From positions 56,096 through 120,095 of the forward strand of contig NZ_JALGQH010000017.1 of NCBI RefSeq assembly GCF_022810305.1: DNA of 64,000 nt. The letters run 5' to 3'. The notes under the pieces were generated by a model. It saw only the letters and a list, made by a program, of their open reading frames with translations. It made no database searches and was not told where the DNA came from. Positions 26,309-36,209 of this stretch are shown piece after piece. This DNA is from Rhodococcus sp. ARC_M6. GTDB lineage: Bacteria > Actinomycetota > Actinomycetes > Mycobacteriales > Mycobacteriaceae. Both the position numbers and the translations under genes were made by a program. Positions within the stretch are counted from its first letter, which is position 1, and every line of letters starts with the position of its first letter.

Positions 26309-26683
26309 GAGTATTCGTCTCCTCTTTCTACTGCGTGGATCGTGTTGTCGGCTCGGGTCGTTACCGATCCAGGTGCACGGACGAAAAAAGCCCCGGATCC
26401 GATTCGGACCAGAGGCAGGTGAGCAGTTCGGTTCACGTGCACCGGGGTCCGGCGCACGTAAAGTATCGCCCCACCGGGCTGACGGCGTCAGCTGGGGTGT
26501 TAGGTACGGCGAGGCTGAACATAGCGTCCAGTTTGCCATGTCGGGTACGTCAGTTCCAAGTGCTGCCCGTCACGGTGTGAAGAGCGGCGCGACTGGGTCC
26601 GTCCCGTTGAGGCGTGACTTTGTCCACCTGTCGGCGCATGCATTGATACTTCTGTCGGTAGACGCAGGTAGCGTGGACAGGCG
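26309..26683. other. Divergent leader region between chorismate mutase and pcrA
   Basis: 375 bases without a convincing gene, holding the promoters for both divergent genes. On the minus strand it includes the terminator-like hairpin at 26384-26448. Confidence 0.5.
26384..26448 (-). terminator. Candidate attenuator in the chorismate mutase leader
   Basis: On the minus strand, an arm at 26442-26448 pairs with 26390-26396 (ACCCCGG with CCGGGGC), followed at once by six T residues (26384-26389). A smaller nested stem (around 26398-26408) lies in the loop. It is 75 bases upstream of the gene it would silence. Confidence 0.5.
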
Positions 26684-29218
26684 ATGAACACGTATCCAGC
26701 TCTCGGTGAGCAAGGTGGCCTTTTCGAGCACGGTGACTACTCCGAACAGGACCCTCACCAGCAGGGTCATCCGCCTCGGCAGGGCGATTCCCAGCAACAG
26801 GCTGACGGCAGCTCGGCCACCGAGGCGCTCCTCGACGGACTCAATCCGCAGCAACGCGAAGCCGTCGTGCATGCCGGTTCGCCGCTGCTGATCGTCGCGG
26901 GCGCAGGCTCGGGCAAGACCGCGGTACTGACGCGTCGGATCGCCTACCTGTTGGCCGAACGGGGTGTCACACCCGGACAGATTCTTGCCATCACCTTCAC
27001 CAACAAGGCTGCGGCCGAGATGCGTGAGCGCGTGGCCGGGTTGGTCGGGCCGCGGGCCAACAGCATGTGGGTGTCCACGTTCCACTCGAGTTGTGTGCGA
27101 ATTCTGCGAGCTCAGGCAGCGTTGATTCCTGGCCTCAACTCCAACTTCTCTATCTACGACGCCGACGATTCGCGTCGACTGCTCACGATGATCTCCAAGG
27201 ATCTCGAGCTCGACACCAAACGGTTCACCGCCAGGTTGCTTGCGACGCACATCTCCAACCTCAAGAACGAGCTGATCGATCCCGAGGAAGCTGTCGCGGC
27301 CGCCAATCAGGATCCAGCGGAATTGCCTCGCCTGGTTGCAAAGGTCTACGGGCATTATCAGCAGCGCCTGCGCTCCGCCAATGCACTCGACTTCGACGAC
27401 CTCATCGGCGAGACCGTTGATCTGCTGCAGAACTTCCCTCAGATCACCGAGTACTACCGCCGCCGCTTCCGCCACGTACTCGTCGACGAATACCAGGACA
27501 CCAACCACGCCCAGTACATGCTGGTTCGTGAACTGGTCGGTGGCGCAGGCGAATCCGATCATGCTGTTGCGCCGGCCGAACTGTGTGTGGTCGGTGACGC
27601 CGATCAGTCGATCTACGCCTTCCGCGGCGCAACCATCCGCAACATCGAGCAGTTCGAGCACGACTACCCGGACGCACGCACCATTCTGCTCGAGCAGAAT
27701 TACCGCTCGACGCAGAACATTCTGTCGGCCGCCAACGCCGTCATCTCGAAAAACACGGGCCGACGCGAGAAGCGGCTGTGGACCGATTCCGGTGAAGGCG
27801 AGCTGATCGTCGGATACGTTGCGGACAACGAGCACGACGAAGCATCGTTTGTCGCGTCCGAGATCGATCGTCTGGTCGACAACGGCGATGCAAAGTTCTC
27901 TGATGTCGCAGTCTTCTACCGCACCAACAACTCTTCTCGTGCGCTCGAAGAAATTTTCATTCGCCTGGGCGTGCCGTACAAGATCGTCGGCGGCGTTCGG
28001 TTCTACGAGCGCAAGGAAGTTCGCGACATTGTCGCCTACCTTCGGGTGCTTGCCAATGAAGACGACACCGTGAGCTTGCGTCGTATCCTCAACACCCCGC
28101 GCCGTGGAATCGGGGACCGCGCCGAAGCTTGCGTTGCCGTGCACTCCGAGCATCGCAACATCAGCTTTGCGGCAGCGCTTCGCGATGCTGCAGAAGGTAA
28201 AGTCGCACTACTCAATACGCGGTCGCAGAAGGCAATCGTTGCATTCGTCGACATGATGGACGGCCTGCGCGCCATGCTTCCGGTCGAATCTGCCGACGGC
28301 GCAGCAACTTCCGAGCTCGGTGACATCGGCGAGATCGCCGAGGCAGTTCTCGAGCGGAGCGGATACCGCGCTGAACTTGCTGCCAGTAGTGACCCCCAGG
28401 ACGGCACCAGGCTCGATAATATCGACGAACTCGTCAGTGTGGCAAGGGAATTCAGTGCCGATGCAGCCAACGCTGCCGGTCTGGTCGACCCGGACGACGA
28501 GGAAACGGCGGCAATGCGTGAAGGGGAACCGGATCCGGGTTCGCTGGCCGCGTTCCTCGAACGAGTGTCGTTGGTGGCCGATGCCGATCAACTGCCCGAC
28601 TCCGAAGATGGTGTCGTCACGATGATGACGCTGCACACTGCGAAGGGGCTCGAGTTTCCGGTCGTCTTCGTAACCGGTTGGGAGGACGGCCAATTCCCGC
28701 ACATGCGTGCCCTCGGTGATCCGGCGGAACTCTCGGAGGAACGACGCCTCGCATACGTCGGCATCACCCGCGCCCGGCAGCGGTTGTACCTCACACGGGC
28801 CATCATGCGCTCCGCTTGGGGACAGCCGATCCAGAACCCGGCTTCACGGTTTATCAGCGAAATTCCCGAAGACCTCATCAACTGGCGTCGCGAAGACCCG
28901 GGTATGGGTATGAGCGGGGGATTCGGGAGTGGTCGACCTGGTTACGGAAGCGGCGGCGGGGGATACGGTAACAAGGCTGGTGGGTACGGAAGTACTTCCC
29001 GAAACGACGCTCCCGCACCCACTTTCGGTGCCGCGCGTGGCCGCAACAACAACCTGGTTCTTGCCGTGGGCGATCGCGTCAACCATGACAAGTACGGACT
29101 GGGGAGGGTTCTCGAAACGAAGGGAACCGGACCGACCGCGACGGTGACCATCGACTTCGGTAGCGCCGGAAAAGTGCGTCTGATGCTCATCGGTGGCGTA
29201 CCTATGGTCAAGCTGTAG
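26684..29218 (+). CDS. pcrA: ATP-dependent DNA helicase PcrA/UvrD1
   Basis: 844 residues, SF1A 3'-5' helicase of nucleotide-excision and other repair. After a 45-residue Gln-rich leader, motifs appear in order: Q-motif LNPQQREAV, Walker A GAGSGKT (73-79), Ia ITFTNKAAAEMRERV, II VDEYQDTN, III VGDADQSIYAFRGA, IV YRSTQNIL, V MMTLHTAKGLEFPVVFV, and VI VGITRARQRLYL. The Gly-rich stretch GGFGSGRPGYGSGGGGYG precedes a C-terminal Tudor-like VGDRVNHDKYGLGRVLE domain that contacts RNA polymerase in PcrA. It corresponds to mycobacterial UvrD1, a partner of Ku. Confidence 0.95.
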   Translation: MNTYPALGEQGGLFEHGDYSEQDPHQQGHPPRQGDSQQQADGSSATEALLDGLNPQQREAVVHAGSPLLIVAGAGSGKTAVLTRRIAYLLAERGVTPGQILAITFTNKAAAEMRERVAGLVGPRANSMWVSTFHSSCVRILRAQAALIPGLNSNFSIYDADDSRRLLTMISKDLELDTKRFTARLLATHISNLKNELIDPEEAVAAANQDPAELPRLVAKVYGHYQQRLRSANALDFDDLIGETVDLLQNFPQITEYYRRRFRHVLVDEYQDTNHAQYMLVRELVGGAGESDHAVAPAELCVVGDADQSIYAFRGATIRNIEQFEHDYPDARTILLEQNYRSTQNILSAANAVISKNTGRREKRLWTDSGEGELIVGYVADNEHDEASFVASEIDRLVDNGDAKFSDVAVFYRTNNSSRALEEIFIRLGVPYKIVGGVRFYERKEVRDIVAYLRVLANEDDTVSLRRILNTPRRGIGDRAEACVAVHSEHRNISFAAALRDAAEGKVALLNTRSQKAIVAFVDMMDGLRAMLPVESADGAATSELGDIGEIAEAVLERSGYRAELAASSDPQDGTRLDNIDELVSVAREFSADAANAAGLVDPDDEETAAMREGEPDPGSLAAFLERVSLVADADQLPDSEDGVVTMMTLHTAKGLEFPVVFVTGWEDGQFPHMRALGDPAELSEERRLAYVGITRARQRLYLTRAIMRSAWGQPIQNPASRFISEIPEDLINWRREDPGMGMSGGFGSGRPGYGSGGGGYGNKAGGYGSTSRNDAPAPTFGAARGRNNNLVLAVGDRVNHDKYGLGRVLETKGTGPTATVTIDFGSAGKVRLMLIGGVPMVKL

Positions 29219-29243
29219 AAACGCGGGCCGGGAAGCCTGAGAA

Positions 29244-29286
29244 AAACTTTCGGCCCGCACCTCGAGAAGGTGCGGGCCGAAAGTTT
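29244..29286. terminator. Bidirectional terminator between pcrA and the M23 gene
   Basis: A perfect 19-base-pair stem (29244-29262 with 29268-29286) with a 5-base loop. Arms begin with AAA and end with TTT, so it can work for both convergent genes. Confidence 0.85.
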
Positions 29287-29302
29287 GAGGAGCTGGAGTG
29301 AG

Positions 29303-30340
29303 CTAGTCCTGCTCGATACCCAGGCTGATGCCGCGTGAGGCGAGCCAGGGGAGCGGATCGATCTTGTTCTCGCCTGCGAGGTGAACCTCGAAGTGCAGGT
29401 GCGGTCCGGTGGAGAAGCCGCGGTTGCCCATGGTTGCGATCTGATCGCCAGCCATGACCTGCTGGCCGACGGTGACCGTCGATGTGTCGATGTGGCCGTA
29501 CACGGTGATGGTGCCGTCGGCATGCTGCAGACGAACCCACATTCCGAAGCCGGAAGCCGGGCCGGAGTCGATGACGGTGCCGTCGGCGACAGCGAGAATG
29601 GGAGTTCCGATGGGTCCTGCGATATCAACACCGGCATGCAGGGTGCCCCAGCGGCTACCGAAGTTGGATGTGAAGGTTCCGGCGGCGGGAAGAACGAACA
29701 GCGGGCGACGGGCAGCGGACTCGCGGGCTGCGCGCTCTTCGCTGAAACGCTGGCCCTTGGCAAGGAGATTGCTGAACTGCGACAGGTCGGTGGGTGCTGC
29801 GACGTTGAGTACCTGCGGCGCATCGGCGGCCGTTGTGAGGGACGCTGCGGCGGTGGGCGCGAACTGGGCGGCCTGCGGCAGTGCGGTGGTTGCGATCGCG
29901 GAGGACTCGTTGGCGAGTGCGACGTCCGAATGATCGACAGCGTTGGCTGAGCCGTTGTTGACAACTGCCTGACCCGCTGCGACCACTGCGCCGGCGGCTA
30001 CAGCGAGAACTGCGGCGCGGCCCTTCAGTGCGGACGGCGGGGTGGGGATGCGATGGGCGCCGGTGCGGCGAACCGGGGAGGTGACATCGACAGATGCTGC
30101 CGGGGTGGAAGCGGGGACGCTGGTCACATCGGACTCGACGCTCTCGAAGTCTGCCGGGTAGGCATCTGCCGAGTCGGAATCTAACGACGTGGGGGAGGAG
30201 GTGCGAGTGAACATAATGGAAGAAATCTCAGAACTTTTGGTCTCGGTGTAACGCCGGGCCGAGTGCGTTGGATAAGAGGGCGTGACCTGGTCTTGTTCTG
30301 ATTCCGTGAACCTGCTGGTGGTGAACTGGCCGTGTCGCAT
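29303..30340 (-). CDS. M23 family metallopeptidase (cell-wall endopeptidase)
   Basis: 345 residues from ATG 30340, preceded by GAGGAG. A long disordered N-terminus rich in Ser/Thr/Pro is followed by a membrane segment (AAVLAVAAGAVVAAGQAVV) near residue 115, and a C-terminal LytM/M23 domain. Zinc ligands are visible: SRWGTLHAGVDIAGP (HxxxD) and GPHLHFEVH (HxH). It should cut peptidoglycan cross-links outside the membrane. It is the positional match of Rv0950c. No second catalytic domain is seen. Confidence 0.9.
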   Translation of the reverse strand: MRHGQFTTSRFTESEQDQVTPSYPTHSARRYTETKSSEISSIMFTRTSSPTSLDSDSADAYPADFESVESDVTSVPASTPAASVDVTSPVRRTGAHRIPTPPSALKGRAAVLAVAAGAVVAAGQAVVNNGSANAVDHSDVALANESSAIATTALPQAAQFAPTAAASLTTAADAPQVLNVAAPTDLSQFSNLLAKGQRFSEERAARESAARRPLFVLPAAGTFTSNFGSRWGTLHAGVDIAGPIGTPILAVADGTVIDSGPASGFGMWVRLQHADGTITVYGHIDTSTVTVGQQVMAGDQIATMGNRGFSTGPHLHFEVHLAGENKIDPLPWLASRGISLGIEQD

Positions 30341-30395
30341 GTGCCTGTTCGCTCCTCGGGATTCGTAATCAGTCTGTGACTTAGCTGGAGCAACG

Positions 30396-30411
30396 GTAAC
30401 GAAATGGTTGC
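30396..30411. promoter_or_regulatory. Possible MtrA-type direct repeat before the M23 gene
   Basis: GTAAC and GTTGC, 6 bases apart, 56 bases upstream of the M23 start. It resembles the two GTAAC-like half sites of MtrA, which controls cell-wall hydrolases in corynebacteria. Weak evidence from one imperfect match. Confidence 0.25.
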
Positions 30412-30573
30412 GACACGTGCAACCCATAGAGCAAACGAGTCTCGGTTTGTGATGTGGCTCACACCCTGAACAGGTGAAACGTACCTCCGGACAAATCAGA
30501 CCAATTATCTCGTTTGGTAATCGAGCGTGTCACAACCTGATTACCGGCCTTCGCACGCACTACCGTCGAGCGG

Positions 30574-32436
30574 GTGTCGTCAACACCCCGAAACCCGCCG
30601 GTGCAACCGGCGGACGATGTCCGCCTGCCTCCTCGGGTCCCGCCGATTGTTGCGCTGGCGCTACTCGTGGCAGTCCTCGGCGGCGTCGCCGTTGCCGGGG
30701 CGCCGCTGATCGGTGTCGGTAGCGGGCCAGGGGCTTCAGGGTCGATCGTCTCGGCTTCGATATTCGCCGCTCTGTGTGCTCTTGCGGTTCCGGCTGTTGC
30801 GAGCGGGGCGTGTCGTCGTAGTCCATCCCTCGCCGGAGCACTTCTGGCCGGCGTCGGTGCGATGTCACTCGGCGTGGCGATCCTGGACGTTCAGTTGTTC
30901 GTCGACGCAATCGATGCGAACCGCTTGGAACTTTTCCGTCCGATTTCTGCCGGATTGATCAACGCCGGGGTGGGAGCCTACGTCGCGCTCATCGGCCATG
31001 GGTTGTTGGTGGTCGCCGGTGGACTCGGGCTTGTGGTCGTGCACCGTGAATCCGAACGTGACGGTTACGGCAGTGCACTAGCCGCCGAATACGACGGCAG
31101 ATCGGTCGGCGCGCGTATCGGAACCTGGCCGACGGCAGCTGCGATCTTTGCCGCTATCGCCTACGTGGTGGCTCTGTTCGGGCCTGCCTTCGACTCGCAG
31201 GACCCGATCTTTCTGGTTCGTCCGTTCGTGGACAGTCCCGCGGCGGGCGCGCTCGGTACCGGCGTGGTCGCCGTCGCCTTGCTGATTGTCACCGCGGCGG
31301 CTCTGACGTCGATCTCGTCGGGGGTCGGGGCAGGAGCTCTTGTGGGGGCCGGCATCGGCGCTCTGGGTGTGAGCGGCACTCGCGTCGTTGCAGGATTGGC
31401 CGGGGGCGATCGGATCGGCGTCGGTGTGGGTTCGATCGTCGGATCGCTCGCGGCTGTTGTCATCGTCGGTATTGGCGTGGCAGTGCCGGCCCTAGCGGCG
31501 CGGCGCGAGTCCCGCGCTGCGACTGAGGCCGAACCGACGTCGGCGCAACGAGGGACAGACACCAAGAGTGCCCGCAAGGCCGCGATGGTCGCACAGGCTC
31601 GCGCACAGCAGGCTCGCGTTGGAAAACTGCATCGCCTGGCCGGCGCCCTCGGCGTGATCGCTGCAGCTCTCGCGGCAGCGGGAGCCTTGCTGCCGGTGTT
31701 GTCGCTTCCCGAGGGGGTTCCCGAACCGTCGATACTCGCCACCCGCATAGTGCTTCTCGCTGCCGGCGTCCTTCTGGTCGTCTCGCTCGGGCTTTTCCTG
31801 CCGGGCCGGGCCAATATGATCCGGCCGGTCCTGGGAGCGCTGTGGACCACCGTCGTCATGGGTGCGGCGGCAGTTCTGCAACCAGTCGTCATCGCGACCG
31901 ACGTTCCCGGCATCCGGCTCGGTATCGGGGTGTTCGTGCTGGGAGCGGCATCCGTTGTCGCTGCTGCCGCCGGCATCGCGTTGTGGATCGCCGGCACGGC
32001 CGAACGTGAAGACGTCGACACCTCCGTCGACTATGCCGTGAATCGCGCAGTGCTCGTCGTCGGTGGCGTCGGCGGAGTTCTTTCACTAGCCGGTACGGCA
32101 CTGCCGCTGTATCGCGGTGAAAGATACTCGGCTGCCTCCGTCGGAGACTGGCCGTGGGGAATCAACACGTGGGGGCAACTGCTCGTGGGCGTGGCGGTGC
32201 TTGTTGCCGTACTGATCGCACCGCGTGCGCGACCGGCTCGGGCCAAGGCGCTCCTGATCGGGTCCGCCACCGCAGTGCTGGTCTACGTAGTCTCCGGACC
32301 GTTGACGTCTTCGCGCATTCCGGACGCAACGGTGGGGGTGGGTGCGATCACAGCAGGGACGGGCCTACTCTTGCTAATCGTTGCTGTGCTTCTTGTCCGG
32401 GCCACGCAGAGTTCGGCGCAAGCCGGCAAACAGTGA
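30574..32436 (+). CDS. Polytopic membrane protein of unknown function
   Basis: 620 residues from the GTG at 30574. The protein is highly hydrophobic with about fourteen predicted transmembrane segments, and a soluble charged loop around residues 310-350 (ARRESRAATEAEPTSAQRGT) divides it into two similar halves. No catalytic motif, Walker motif or transporter signature is recognised. It sits between the M23 peptidase and sucCD, where M. tuberculosis has no gene of this type, so it may be a Rhodococcus/Nocardia addition. Function cannot be inferred. Confidence 0.75.
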   Translation: MSSTPRNPPVQPADDVRLPPRVPPIVALALLVAVLGGVAVAGAPLIGVGSGPGASGSIVSASIFAALCALAVPAVASGACRRSPSLAGALLAGVGAMSLGVAILDVQLFVDAIDANRLELFRPISAGLINAGVGAYVALIGHGLLVVAGGLGLVVVHRESERDGYGSALAAEYDGRSVGARIGTWPTAAAIFAAIAYVVALFGPAFDSQDPIFLVRPFVDSPAAGALGTGVVAVALLIVTAAALTSISSGVGAGALVGAGIGALGVSGTRVVAGLAGGDRIGVGVGSIVGSLAAVVIVGIGVAVPALAARRESRAATEAEPTSAQRGTDTKSARKAAMVAQARAQQARVGKLHRLAGALGVIAAALAAAGALLPVLSLPEGVPEPSILATRIVLLAAGVLLVVSLGLFLPGRANMIRPVLGALWTTVVMGAAAVLQPVVIATDVPGIRLGIGVFVLGAASVVAAAAGIALWIAGTAEREDVDTSVDYAVNRAVLVVGGVGGVLSLAGTALPLYRGERYSAASVGDWPWGINTWGQLLVGVAVLVAVLIAPRARPARAKALLIGSATAVLVYVVSGPLTSSRIPDATVGVGAITAGTGLLLLIVAVLLVRATQSSAQAGKQ

Positions 32437-32578
32437 GACTGGCACTTGACAAAATCGGTGTGAACCGCCTGCGGTAACCCGTGAGGCGTGACTCACCGGG
32501 CACATATGCGTGACATGGGCCACATAGCATGTATGCGGGCGCAAACCCAACGCAGCAACTGGTTAAAGTCCAGAACAG

Positions 32579-32603
32579 ACCCGCTCCTACCCCTCGAGCG
32601 GGT
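32579..32603 (+). other. Hairpin in the sucC leader
   Basis: An 8-base perfect stem pairs 32579-32586 with 32596-32603, 26 bases upstream of the sucC start. It may affect translation or mRNA stability; no known riboswitch is recognised. Confidence 0.35.
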
Positions 32604-32629
32604 GTCAACGCAGACGAGACGGTGAGCAG

Positions 32630-33799
32630 ATGGATCTCTTCGAATACCAGGCGAAGGAACTCTTCGCCAAGCACGGAGTGCCGACTTCGGCTGGACGTGT
32701 TACAGACACGGTCGAAGGCGCACGCGAGATTGCCGAAGAAATTGGCAAGCCCGTGATGGTCAAGGCACAGGTCAAGGTCGGCGGCCGCGGCAAGGCCGGC
32801 GGCGTCAAGTACTCGCCCGACGTGGATGCCGCAGTGGCAAACGCCGAGGCAATCCTGGGCCTGGACATCAAGGGCCATGTTGTCAAGAAGCTGCTGGTCG
32901 CAGAGGCAAGTGACATTGCCGAGGAGTACTACATCTCCTTCCTGCTGGACCGCACGAACCGCACCTACCTGGCCATGTGCTCGGTAGAGGGTGGCGTCGA
33001 GATCGAGGTCACCGCCGAGGAGAACCCCGACGCTCTCGCCAAGATCCCCGTCGACGCAGTCAAGGGTGTCGACCTGGCATTCGCGCGCAGCATCGCCGAG
33101 GCAGGCAAGTTGCCCGCAGAGGTGCTCGACGCAGCAGCCGTCACCATCCAGAAGCTGTGGGAAGTTTTCATCAACGAAGATGCAATCCTCGTTGAGGTCA
33201 ACCCCCTCGTTCGTACGCCTTCCGACGAGATCCTCGCCCTCGACGGCAAGGTCACGCTCGACGAGAACGCTGCATTCCGTCAGCCCGGCCACGAGGCTTT
33301 CGAGGATCGCGACGCAACCGATCCCCTCGAGCTCAAGGCAAAGGAAAACGACCTCAACTACGTCAAGCTCGACGGTGAGGTCGGAATCATCGGCAACGGC
33401 GCAGGCCTGGTCATGTCCACCCTGGACGTCGTCGCTTACGCCGGCGAGAACCACGGTGGCGTCAAGCCCGCCAACTTCCTCGACATCGGCGGCGGAGCTT
33501 CCGCTGCAGTCATGGCTGCCGGCCTGGATGTCATCCTGAACGACGCGCAGGTCAAGAGCGTGTTCGTCAACGTCTTCGGTGGAATCACCGCGTGTGACGC
33601 AGTTGCCAACGGCATCGTCGGCGCACTGAAGACCCTGGGCGACGAGGCCAACAAGCCGCTCGTCGTGCGCCTGGACGGAAACAACGTCGAAGAGGGTCGC
33701 CGCATCCTCGCCGAGGCCAACCACCCGCTGGTGACGGTCGTCGCAACCATGGACGAGGCCGCCGACAAGGCCGCCGAGCTCGCTAACGCAGCGAAGTAA
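32630..33799 (+). CDS. sucC: Succinate-CoA ligase, ADP-forming, beta subunit
   Basis: 389 residues starting [19 protein letters not shown], the standard SucC N-terminus. The ATP-grasp domain is intact ([20 protein letters not shown]) and the CoA-ligase region includes [23 protein letters not shown] and [13 protein letters not shown]. It works in the TCA cycle, with SucD, to make ATP from succinyl-CoA. sucD follows after 15 bases. Codon use is strongly biased to C-ending codons, as expected for a highly expressed gene. Confidence 0.97.
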   Translation: MDLFEYQAKELFAKHGVPTSAGRVTDTVEGAREIAEEIGKPVMVKAQVKVGGRGKAGGVKYSPDVDAAVANAEAILGLDIKGHVVKKLLVAEASDIAEEYYISFLLDRTNRTYLAMCSVEGGVEIEVTAEENPDALAKIPVDAVKGVDLAFARSIAEAGKLPAEVLDAAAVTIQKLWEVFINEDAILVEVNPLVRTPSDEILALDGKVTLDENAAFRQPGHEAFEDRDATDPLELKAKENDLNYVKLDGEVGIIGNGAGLVMSTLDVVAYAGENHGGVKPANFLDIGGGASAAVMAAGLDVILNDAQVKSVFVNVFGGITACDAVANGIVGALKTLGDEANKPLVVRLDGNNVEEGRRILAEANHPLVTVVATMDEAADKAAELANAAK

Positions 33800-33814
33800 G
33801 GGACTCACAGAACA

Positions 33815-34717
<903 letters not shown>

Positions 34718-34763
34718 GTTCTGTTCGCGGAGCTTTCGGTTCCGCGTGTTGAAAAGGCCACAG

Positions 34764-34798
34764 CGCCCGCAACCAGGTATTTTTCCTGGTTGCGGGCG
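34764..34798. terminator. Terminator after sucD
   Basis: A perfect 14-base-pair stem (34764-34777 with 34785-34798) around a 7-base loop. It lies 47 bases after the sucD stop. Confidence 0.8.
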
Positions 34799-34844
34799 TT
34801 GCTCGTTTGTTCTGCATTCGAGTCGGCAAGGGAGAAACGAAAAG

Positions 34845-35474
34845 ATGACGTTCACGCCTGATTCCGGGGGCTACGGTGCGCCCCAACCCAATCCGTACCA
34901 GCCCCAGCAGCAGTATCAGCAGCCGCAGCAGTATCAGCAGTCGCAGCAATATCAGCAACCACAGCAGCATCCGTTCCAACAGTTCCAACAGCGACCGGTG
35001 CGTAGTCGCGGCCTCGGATCAATGCTGACAATCGGTGTCGCAGGTCTCGGCGTCGTCAACTTCCTGCTGGGTTTCGCCCCGTTCGCCAAGAATGATCCCA
35101 AGGTAACGTCATCCGGCATCTTCGGCTCCGACAGCATGAATTTCTTCGATAATGCTTCGCTCGGTGCCGGGATAGTCGGCATCGCGCTACTGCTGTTGGC
35201 CGGGGTGATTGCCGGTCTCGGTCTGCTCCCGAATCAGGTACCGAACAACATTGTCGTGGCTGCCGCCTCGATCACGGGATTTGTCACACTTCTCTTCACC
35301 TTGATCGGATTGTCCGAGGGCCTCGAAGTGGGCGTCGGGCTCATCTTCGTCATCGTCTTCGGATTCATCCAAGCTGCCTGTGCCGTCGCTGTACTGGTCC
35401 TCGGTTCCGCAGCCCTTACGCCGCCGGTGCCCGTCGTGAACTACAACGCACCGCCTCCAGGATTCGGTCCGTAA
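34845..35474 (+). CDS. DUF5336 / 34-kDa antigen family membrane protein
   Basis: 209 residues from ATG 34845, with GGGAG upstream; longer in-frame starts run through the terminator. Residues 10-52 are a Gln/Tyr/Pro-rich disordered segment (YQQPQQYQQSQQYQQ). Four predicted transmembrane helices follow, and the protein ends in a short Pro-rich tail. It is the short relative of the gene at 36210 and matches the position of M. tuberculosis Rv0954 (34-kDa antigenic protein). Function unknown; the proline/glutamine head probably lies in the cytoplasm. Confidence 0.8.
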   Translation: MTFTPDSGGYGAPQPNPYQPQQQYQQPQQYQQSQQYQQPQQHPFQQFQQRPVRSRGLGSMLTIGVAGLGVVNFLLGFAPFAKNDPKVTSSGIFGSDSMNFFDNASLGAGIVGIALLLLAGVIAGLGLLPNQVPNNIVVAAASITGFVTLLFTLIGLSEGLEVGVGLIFVIVFGFIQAACAVAVLVLGSAALTPPVPVVNYNAPPPGFGP

Positions 35475-35499
35475 GGCTGGCTCTTTTCCGGCGTGGGTG

Positions 35500-36123
35500 T
35501 CAGACGTCCACCCACATATCTCCGGCGGGTTCGAGTTGGCCGGAACCCGAGGTGACCGAGGCAACTGCGGACTCCAGTTGCGTCGGATCATCCGAGGCAA
35601 GGGTCAGAACAGCTTTCGAGCCGTAGTCGGTTCCCCGCACGACAACACCGCGGGCCCGCAATTCAGCCTCGACGCGACCAGCCTCGCCGTGCCGAATAGC
35701 CAAGGTGAACAACATCCTTCGTTCGCGACCGACCAACCGCGCAGAGTCCACCGCCACGGACACCGCTCCCGAATATGCACGAACCAATCCACCCGCACCC
35801 AGCTTGATTCCGCCGAAATATCTTGTGACAACCACAATTACATCGACGAGATCGCGGGCTTTGAGTACCTGCAGCATCGGAACGCCGGCCGTGCCACCGG
35901 GCTCGCCGTCGTCGTTGGCGCGTTCTATCCGCGAACTCGCGTCGTTGCCCAGCACATAAGCGGAGCAATGGTGGCGCGCATCGGGATACAGAGATTTCTG
36001 TATCCCGAGAAACTGTTGGGCTGCATCGACATCGTCGATTCTGCGTAGTGATGCGATGAACTTCGAGTGCTTCACCTCGGTTACGACGGTGTGATCCACG
36101 CCGGGGGTGAGAGTGACGGGCAT
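35500..36123 (-). CDS. YigZ / IMPACT family protein
   Basis: 207 residues from ATG 36123 (MPVTLTPGVDHT). The conserved UPF0029 N-domain is visible: VKHSKFIASLRRID, SLYPDARHHCSAYVLG, DDGEPGGTAGVPMLQVL, and VVVTRYFGGIKLGAGGLVRA. The C-terminal half is the smaller DUF1949 domain. The eukaryotic relative IMPACT regulates GCN2; the bacterial role is uncertain. It sits between the two 34-kDa-antigen paralogues in the opposite direction. Confidence 0.92.
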   Translation of the reverse strand: MPVTLTPGVDHTVVTEVKHSKFIASLRRIDDVDAAQQFLGIQKSLYPDARHHCSAYVLGNDASSRIERANDDGEPGGTAGVPMLQVLKARDLVDVIVVVTRYFGGIKLGAGGLVRAYSGAVSVAVDSARLVGRERRMLFTLAIRHGEAGRVEAELRARGVVVRGTDYGSKAVLTLASDDPTQLESAVASVTSGSGQLEPAGDMWVDV

Positions 36124-36209
36124 CCTCTTATTGTCTCCTGTCGGTGTTACCGTGCGAAGGCGGCACACATAGGCTGGGGTATACCGAAGCCAGTCTGCGA
36201 GGAGAAGTC

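Noticed and set aside
26570..28153. 527-codon open frame antisense to pcrA
   Set aside because: Strong GC-rich gene on the opposite strand explains it; no protein motif, and pcrA has all helicase motifs in order.
30341..30480. c-di-AMP (ydaO-type) riboswitch upstream of the M23 gene
   Set aside because: Position fits the common actinobacterial arrangement, but the conserved core (CCGAAUCCG and GCUAACC-type segments) is absent; only a CAGCTAA-like fragment is present.
32348..33808. 486-codon open frame antisense to sucC
   Set aside because: Shadow of a highly biased gene; Cys/Leu-rich product unlike known families.
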